Assembly (NCBI GenBank): GCA_018711185.1
Contig: DVIQ01000024.1
Span: 1-64,000, forward strand
Direction: 5' to 3'
DNA length: 64,000 nucleotides
Origin: Candidatus Limivivens intestinipullorum
GTDB taxonomy: Bacteria; Bacillota; Clostridia; Lachnospirales; Lachnospiraceae
Of this stretch, positions 59,255-64,000 are shown piece by piece. Positions within the stretch are counted from its first letter, which is position 1. Each line of letters opens with the position of its first letter. The notes under the pieces were generated by a model. The model was not told the DNA's origin. It saw only the letters and a program-made list of their open reading frames with translations, and ran no database searches. A program made the translations under genes and the position numbers.

Positions 59255-59922
59255 GCGATGATTCCTTTCTTAATAAGCGCTTTTTTCAGTTCTTCCGCTC
59301 CGTAGCGGGGGCTTGAGAGGACCGGTTTCCCGATCTGCTCCTCCAGGTACTGCTCCGCGTAGGCCATGGAACCCTGGGCCAGCAAAATCACATCCACCTG
59401 ACCGCAGATCTCCTCCGCCTTATCCAGAAGCATCTTCCGGAAAGCGTCCTGGTCAAGTCCAAAAGCGTCGCAGAGCCCGTCCACTAAGGTCACGTGTCTG
59501 CCCATCTCCCTTGCCACACGCTTAACGGTGTTCTTTGTAGGCTCCAGGGTCGTTGGAAGTGTCGCCAGCACGCCGATCCGGCTGCCTTTGCGCACAGCGT
59601 CCCGGCACATTTCCTCATCGATGCGCACAACCGGAACCCCGATGTAAGCCGCCGCGTCCTGGACGCTGTCCGCCACCTCCCCCACAGAAGAGCAGATATT
59701 CAGGATGGCGTCCGCGCCGTCCGCCACCGCCTGCATATACATGGCGATAAGCCTTGCCGCGGGTTTTGCCGTCACATAGCCGTTCTCCCTTACCTCGGCC
59801 AGGATCGACGGATCCTGATAACGCAAAAGCTCGGCGTCTTCACCGATCCGGCTTTTTACTTCCTTTTCCACCAGCTCGATGAGCTCCGGCGTCGTGCTGG
59901 TGTAAACCAATGCTGCTTTCAT
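59248..59922 (-). CDS. Asp/Glu/hydantoin racemase family protein
   Basis: This 224-residue protein resembles the aspartate/glutamate/hydantoin racemase superfamily. The two catalytic Cys regions appear as ILNICSSVGEVAD (about residue 74) and later LLAQGSMAYAEQYL, where the second Cys is replaced by Gly-Ser. DEEMCRDAVRKGSRIGVLAT is the central loop. With only one of the two Cys, racemisation is less likely and an isomerase or lyase role should be considered. GAGGAGGATTGCGAT precedes the ATG at 59922. It is the gene before GH127 in the operon. Confidence 0.75.
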   Translation of the reverse strand: MKAALVYTSTTPELIELVEKEVKSRIGEDAELLRYQDPSILAEVRENGYVTAKPAARLIAMYMQAVADGADAILNICSSVGEVADSVQDAAAYIGVPVVRIDEEMCRDAVRKGSRIGVLATLPTTLEPTKNTVKRVAREMGRHVTLVDGLCDAFGLDQDAFRKMLLDKAEEICGQVDVILLAQGSMAYAEQYLEEQIGKPVLSSPRYGAEELKKALIKKGIIAC

Positions 59923-59993
59923 ATCGCAATCCTCCTCATTATACTCGCTGTCTTCGGCAGGGACATAAATGCCGGCTGCCGCCGCATTTTTAC

Positions 59994-60018
59994 GGCCTGC
60001 GCAGCAAGTGCGCAGGCC
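59994..60018. repeat. GC-rich hairpin upstream of the racemase-family gene
   Basis: GGCCTGCGCA-GCAAG-TGCGCAGGCC is a perfect 10-bp-stem hairpin, followed by GGCTGAATCGTTAC, half of the chromosomal palindrome family. The 39.4-kb gap has a similar combination. The rest of the 312-base gap 59923-60234 shows no gene. Confidence 0.7.
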
Positions 60019-60201
60019 GGCTGAATCGTTACGAAACTTTTTGAAAATTACAGAAAATAATTCTTTATCAGCCCGTAGATACAAAAATTATACCTGTTTC
60101 TTTTCTTATGTTCAACTCCTTTAACCCGGCATTTCGAATTTTCCGCATGGCGGACATCTTCTTTTGGCACAGGTTCTTTCCCGCGGCAGGCCACAGAATC
60201 G

Positions 60202-60226
60202 AACAGTTCAGCTGAGCTGAACTGTT
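60202..60226. repeat. Chromosomal GGTTCAGC palindrome, copy 6
   Basis: AACAGTTCAGCT-G-AGCTGAACTGTT is a perfect palindrome just after the permease stop codon, and may help end that transcript. Confidence 0.8.
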
Positions 60227-60234
60227 ACGCGGAA

Positions 60235-61077
60235 TCATCCCTTCACGGCGCCAGCAACCATGCCCTCGATGACCTTCTTATTCAGAATCGCGTAAATCAC
60301 CAGCATAGGGGCCACACTGATGGTCACAGATGCGAAAATAGCTCCCCAGTTTTTGGTGCCGAACTGATCCTGGAAATACAGAAGGCCTGTCTGAATGGTT
60401 TTCAACTTTGTGTCGCTGATAAAGGTCATGGAAAACAGCAGGTCATTCCATTTATAGAAAAACTGGAGAACCAGAACCGTCACCATAGCGTTTTTCATAA
60501 GAGGCACCACAATGTACCACATCATACTGTAAATCCCGCAGCCGTCAATCACGCTGGCCTCCAGAAGCTCGTTGGGAAGCGCCCGCATGTATCCGGTAAC
60601 CAGAAAGATCGACAAAGACAGGCCAAAAGCGATGTATGTCAGCACCAGACAGGTTCTGGTATTAATCAGTCCGATCCGGTTATAAACCTGAAACAGCGGA
60701 AGAAGCGCCGTGGCCACAGGAATCATCAGCCCCAGCAGGAAAAAGCTCTGAAAAAACCTTTTCATCTTCCATTCCATTTTCGTAACAGCAAAGCCGATGG
60801 TCATGCTCAGAATCACAATAAATACCAGAGCGATTAACGTATAAACCAGGCTGTTGAAAAAGAAGGTTCCCATGTTTCCCTTTGTCCAGGCGTCCACGAA
60901 GTTTTGGAGATAAAAAGCGTCCGGCAAGGCATAGGAGGGCTTGGTGACAAATTCCGTGGGCTCCTTTAAGGCACACAGAAACATCCAGATAATAGGGTAA
61001 ACATCCATGATAACGATAACCGCGACCACAATCTTTAAAAGAACCGATACCGTAATCTTCTTTCCCTTCGCGCTCAT
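60235..61077 (-). CDS. Carbohydrate ABC transporter permease (MalG/GanQ type)
   Basis: This 280-residue inner-membrane permease of the CUT1 family has six hydrophobic helices. The EAA loop is EASVIDGCGIYSMMWYIVVP, which contacts the ATPase. GGAGGAATAGAA precedes the ATG. It lies two bases after the partner permease gene. No ATPase gene is present, so a shared MsmX-type ATPase elsewhere is likely. Confidence 0.94.
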   Translation of the reverse strand: MSAKGKKITVSVLLKIVVAVIVIMDVYPIIWMFLCALKEPTEFVTKPSYALPDAFYLQNFVDAWTKGNMGTFFFNSLVYTLIALVFIVILSMTIGFAVTKMEWKMKRFFQSFFLLGLMIPVATALLPLFQVYNRIGLINTRTCLVLTYIAFGLSLSIFLVTGYMRALPNELLEASVIDGCGIYSMMWYIVVPLMKNAMVTVLVLQFFYKWNDLLFSMTFISDTKLKTIQTGLLYFQDQFGTKNWGAIFASVTISVAPMLVIYAILNKKVIEGMVAGAVKG

Positions 61078-61079
61078 TT

Positions 61080-61958
61080 CTATTCCTCCTTGTCAAACGC
61101 CCGGATCAGCCGGGTTCCGATTATGCAGATCACAAAGATCACAATGGCGATAGCGCTTCCGTACCCCACATTCCCGTAGCTGAAAGCTACATTGTACATA
61201 TACATGGAAAGTGAGGTGGTAGCGTTTCCGGGGCCGCCTCCCGTAAGGGCCATGGCGGATTCGAACATCTTAACGGTTCCCGCGAAGCTGAATACAAGGC
61301 AGGTAATCGTAACCGGTCTAAGAAGCGGGAAAAGAATGCTCCGGAACATCCGCCAAAAGCCGCAGCCGTCGATCTTTGCCGCTTCAACAATATCATCGGA
61401 GATATCGAGAAGTCCTCCAAAGAAAATCACCGCGTAAAATCCCATAGAAACCCAGATGTCCATAAAGCTCAAAGCCGGGAGGGCCGTGGATGCCTGGCCG
61501 ATCCAGGGCTGCACCAGTTCCTGAATCCCCAGTCCGTCAAGAAGGCTGTTCAGCAGGCCGTAATTCGGCTGAATCTCATAGATTTTCGCAAAAAGCTGGC
61601 CCACCGCCACCGTAGGAAGGATTACCGGAAAAAAGGCGATGGTGCGGACAGCGCTCTTGAACCGTTTCAGCCCGAAGCGAAACAGAAGCGCCAGACACAG
61701 CCCTAAAACCACCTGTCCCAGCATGGTATAAAGAATGTATTTCAGATTCACAATCAGGGCTGCCTGCAGCCGGCTGTCCTGAAAAAGCCGCTGATAATTT
61801 CTGATGCCGCTGAACTCCCAGTCAAGTCCTGGTGTTCCGGTGTAGAGCGAATACCCGAAGGACCAGATAACCGGAACAATCACGATTCCCACATAGAGAA
61901 TCAGCCCCGGAAGTATGAAAAGCATCAGCGCTTTCTTATTTCCTAAAACTTTTTTCAT
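61080..61958 (-). CDS. Carbohydrate ABC transporter permease (MalF/GanP type)
   Basis: This 292-residue CUT1 permease has six helices and the EAA loop EAAKIDGCGFWRMFRSILFP. The MTGGGPGNATTSLSMYMYNVAF-like segment (ALTGGGPGNATT) is typical of the sugar permease pair. It follows the binding-protein gene after a terminator-like hairpin. Confidence 0.94.
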   Translation of the reverse strand: MKKVLGNKKALMLFILPGLILYVGIVIVPVIWSFGYSLYTGTPGLDWEFSGIRNYQRLFQDSRLQAALIVNLKYILYTMLGQVVLGLCLALLFRFGLKRFKSAVRTIAFFPVILPTVAVGQLFAKIYEIQPNYGLLNSLLDGLGIQELVQPWIGQASTALPALSFMDIWVSMGFYAVIFFGGLLDISDDIVEAAKIDGCGFWRMFRSILFPLLRPVTITCLVFSFAGTVKMFESAMALTGGGPGNATTSLSMYMYNVAFSYGNVGYGSAIAIVIFVICIIGTRLIRAFDKEE

Positions 61959-62005
61959 CTCACTCTTCCTTTCCTGTCTGCGATCGGACAGCGGATTTTT
62001 ATCAT

Positions 62006-62035
62006 AAAAAGGGCTGCTGCGTCATGCAGCAGCCC
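62006..62035 (-). terminator. Partial terminator between binding protein and permeases
   Basis: On the minus strand GGGCTGCTGC-ATGAC-GCAGCAGCCC is followed by TTTTTATG. This position commonly gives more binding protein than permease transcript. Confidence 0.8.
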
Positions 62036-62095
62036 GATCTCAGGAATCCGTTCTCCCGCGGTCCGTTTTTTGTCCGCGTCCGCCGTTTCCTGCCG

Positions 62096-63388
62096 TTACT
62101 TGCTCATATCATAGGCTTCCTGAATGGATTCCATATATTCCTGCGCAGTCATGTCCCCGTTCATTAAGGTCTGAACATTGTCCTGGGCGGCTGACTTTGT
62201 CTCATCGTTCATGTAGGCTTCCCACCATGCCGTTGATCCGGTGGCCGTGTTGATGGTGTCCACGATTTCCTTTGTGATTTCATCCAGGGAATCGTCGGAT
62301 ACGCTGTAGGTATAACCTCTCACAGACTGATAGTTTTCCATGGCGTAATCGCCGATATTCTCTACAAAGTACTGCAGGAACGCCGCGGAGGCTCCGTCAT
62401 ATTTGGATTTCGCCATGCAGAGGATATTGCCGCAGTTCATGGGGTACTCCGTAGCGGGGCTGATGGACTCGTCCACCACCGGTACGCCGATGAAGCCGAT
62501 GCCGTCCGCTCCTGACGGGTTCGTATCCGCCGTAATCGCGGAGGTAAACCAGCTTCCGTCATAAATCATCGCGCACTGGCCGGCCAGCAGCATGTTCTCC
62601 GCCGTGGTATTATCCACCGTTGTCGCGCCTTCGCCAAAGTAGCCTTTGTTTACCATATCCGACAGCATCTGCGCAGCGGCCACAAAGCCCTCGTCCGTGT
62701 AGGAGAGTTCGCCGTTTGCCGCCTTCTGAATCGCGTCCGCGCCCATGGTGCGGTATGTATAGGCGTTAATTATACGGCTGGACGGCCACTTATCCGAACC
62801 GCCGGTTGCCAGAGGCTGAATGTCGTTTTCCATGAAGAGATCGCACACTGCCAGCAGCTCGTCCCAGGTAGTGGGAACTTCCGCGCCCACCTGTTCAAAC
62901 AGCGCTTTATTATACCAGAAGCCTTCCACGTTCATGCCAAAAGGCAGGTCATACATATCCTCGGTGCCGGAAAGGGAGGTCATAATACTCTTCGCGCCGT
63001 CCGTGATCTTGTCGCTCAGTCCGAGATTGTCCAGCTCTTCGCTGATATTTACCACCTTGTCCGCGTCGATCAGGGTTTTCAACGGTGTTCCGGCCGCGTA
63101 AGCGAACAAATCCGGCAGATCGTCCGAGGCCACCAGCGTGGCGATTTTCGTGGTCACGTCCGAAGCTGCCACATACTCGTACTCATAGGTAAAGTTCGGG
63201 TTTTCCTCCGCGTACTTGTCCAGCATTCCCACCAGAATCTGGCCGTCCGGACTCTCGTCGCTCCATATGGAAAGAACCTTAAACTCCTTTTCCTGGGACG
63301 TATCCGGCTCTGTGGCCATGGCTCCCATGGATGTCATGCCAGCCGCCAGCGCCGCGGCCATCATCAGGGAAACAATCTTCTTTTTCAT
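62096..63388 (-). CDS. Sugar ABC transporter substrate-binding protein
   Basis: This 430-residue CUT1 binding protein (cluster B fold) has a signal peptide of about 25 residues ending GAMA. No lipobox Cys is present, unlike most Gram-positive binding proteins. Family features include NISEELDNLGLSDKI, FGMNVEGFWYNKALFEQVG, PTTWDELLAVCDLF, GQCAMIYDGSWF and the long C-terminal helices. I chose the ATG at 63388 because GAAAGGATGGATC lies upstream and a signal peptide follows. A TATAAT box (63437-63442) without a clear -35 is likely its activator-dependent promoter. Confidence 0.93.
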   Translation of the reverse strand: MKKKIVSLMMAAALAAGMTSMGAMATEPDTSQEKEFKVLSIWSDESPDGQILVGMLDKYAEENPNFTYEYEYVAASDVTTKIATLVASDDLPDLFAYAAGTPLKTLIDADKVVNISEELDNLGLSDKITDGAKSIMTSLSGTEDMYDLPFGMNVEGFWYNKALFEQVGAEVPTTWDELLAVCDLFMENDIQPLATGGSDKWPSSRIINAYTYRTMGADAIQKAANGELSYTDEGFVAAAQMLSDMVNKGYFGEGATTVDNTTAENMLLAGQCAMIYDGSWFTSAITADTNPSGADGIGFIGVPVVDESISPATEYPMNCGNILCMAKSKYDGASAAFLQYFVENIGDYAMENYQSVRGYTYSVSDDSLDEITKEIVDTINTATGSTAWWEAYMNDETKSAAQDNVQTLMNGDMTAQEYMESIQEAYDMSK

Positions 63389-63436
63389 AAAACCGATCCA
63401 TCCTTTCTTTTTCGATTTCTGCTTTTTGATAGCTTC

Positions 63437-63442
63437 ATTATA
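63437..63442 (-). promoter_or_regulatory. -10 box of the transporter operon
   Basis: TATAAT on the minus strand lies about 50 bases before the binding-protein start. No good -35 is seen, which fits control by the adjacent YesN-type activator. Confidence 0.45.
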
Positions 63443-63497
63443 ATTTGGGGAATTCAAAATAAAAAGTCTGGAATTTTTATGATAATGTATGCTTTTT

Positions 63498-64000
63498 TTA
63501 TCTTTTTCTGATGTTGCCCCGGTATTCCGTGGGCGTTTTCCCCACTTCCCGTTTAAACACGTCGCAGAAATACCGGTAATTGCTGTAGCCCACCATTTCG
63601 CTGACCTGGGACACCTTATAACCCTCCCGGAGCAGCTCTCTGGCGTGATCCATCCGTACATTCGTCAGATATTTTACATAGGTAACGCCCACTTCATCCT
63701 TAAACAGAATGCTCAGATACCCCGGCGTCATCTTCACCATATCCGCCAGCTCCGAAAGGCCGATGTCTCTGCGGTAATTTTCATTGATATAGTCCAGAAT
63801 CTGCAGGATAATCCGGTGGGAGCTTCCAAGGGAGCGGGCGGAAATCTTGTCGAAAATCCGCGCAAAAAGCGTTCTTGTATATTCCTCCACCTCTTCCTTT
63901 GTCTGCAGGTTCACCACATTCTGGTAAGATGGAAAGGCCAGCTCCTTCTCATAATTTTTCCACTGCTCATAGAAAATCCCCAGAACGGTACACAGAAACT
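63498..64000 (-). CDS. YesN-type AraC response regulator, 5' end outside window
   Basis: The C-terminal part of a regulator continues in frame to the right edge, so its start and probable receiver domain are missing. About 167 residues are visible: a helical linker (KNYEKELAFPSYQNVVN...) and the AraC double helix-turn-helix (YINENYRRDIGLSELADMV, PGYLSILFKDEVGVTYVKYL, VGYSNYRYFCDVFKREVGKTP). The partner YesM-type kinase is expected beyond the edge. It probably activates the downstream sugar-import operon. Confidence 0.88.
   Translation of the reverse strand, partial: FLCTVLGIFYEQWKNYEKELAFPSYQNVVNLQTKEEVEEYTRTLFARIFDKISARSLGSSHRIILQILDYINENYRRDIGLSELADMVKMTPGYLSILFKDEVGVTYVKYLTNVRMDHARELLREGYKVSQVSEMVGYSNYRYFCDVFKREVGKTPTEYRGNIRKR

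Noticed and set aside
1-64000. tRNA or rRNA genes
   Set aside because: No cloverleaf, CCA end or rRNA-like sequence was seen; element integration is in spoIVB, not in a tRNA gene.

Overview
The window comes from a spore-forming Clostridia genome, most likely a gut Lachnospiraceae. The evidence is the spo/housekeeping gene order (recN, argR, nadK, tlyA, dxs, ispA, xseBA, nusB, asp23), a complete spoIIIA operon, Gram-positive ribosome binding sites, class B sortase biology and an ABC/AraC-driven plant glycan locus. Nearly all genes lie on the minus strand; feoAB, a carbamate-kinase-like gene and a beta-helix hydrolase are on plus.

Region 1 (1-26,983) is an accessory element that continues beyond the left edge. 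From the right inwards it carries a plasmid maintenance block (parA, parB, a RepA_N-type initiator with 23-bp repeats inside the gene, and a 560-bp array of about 16 palindromic units), a sigma-like regulator, SSB, a class B sortase, Rpn-type nuclease genes, a small ATPase/nucleotidyltransferase cluster, a lipoprotein, a Big2/transglutaminase surface protein, a 3,695-residue Cna-B adhesin, and the first visible genes of a type IV secretion module (VirB2-like pilin, VirB6/TrbL-like channel). Nine copies of an 18-bp palindrome, GGTGCCATAAATGGCACC or a close variant, were found only in this part.

The junction is the most striking point. spoIVB is cut exactly after Gly-Met of its GIVQGM-SGSP catalytic motif. 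The active-site serine and the C-terminus are replaced by a 24-residue tail encoded by the element. The element therefore appears to be inserted in the most conserved codons of a sporulation protease gene. The missing 3' end, probably followed by spo0A, is predicted beyond the left edge. Because the element has its own replication and partition genes, excision that restores spoIVB is a plausible but unproven model.

Region 2 (26,984-44,780) is core chromosome: spoIVB', recN, argR, nadK, tlyA, dxs, ispA, xseB, xseA, nusB, asp23, prfC and spoIIIAH to spoIIIAA. Plausible sigma-A (asp23) and sigma-E (spoIIIAA) promoters are visible. Region 3 (44,800-50,150) holds feoAB, a long repeat-rich spacer with an Rpn relic, an orphan divergent carbamate-kinase-like gene and an AraC regulator.

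Region 4 (50,332-64,000) is a carbohydrate locus. It has a GH141-like beta-helix enzyme, a GH78 rhamnosidase, a GH127 enzyme, a two-permease sugar importer with binding protein, a YesN-type regulator cut by the right edge, and an embedded sugar-acid cassette (racemase family, DUF1537 kinase, BKACE). None of the hydrolases has a signal peptide, so the model is import of oligosaccharides and intracellular breakdown. The GH78/GH141/GH127 trio suggests a pectic substrate such as rhamnogalacturonan II side chains. A second palindrome family (GTAACNGTTCAGC...GCTGAACNGTTAC) marks intergenic gaps of the chromosomal part only.
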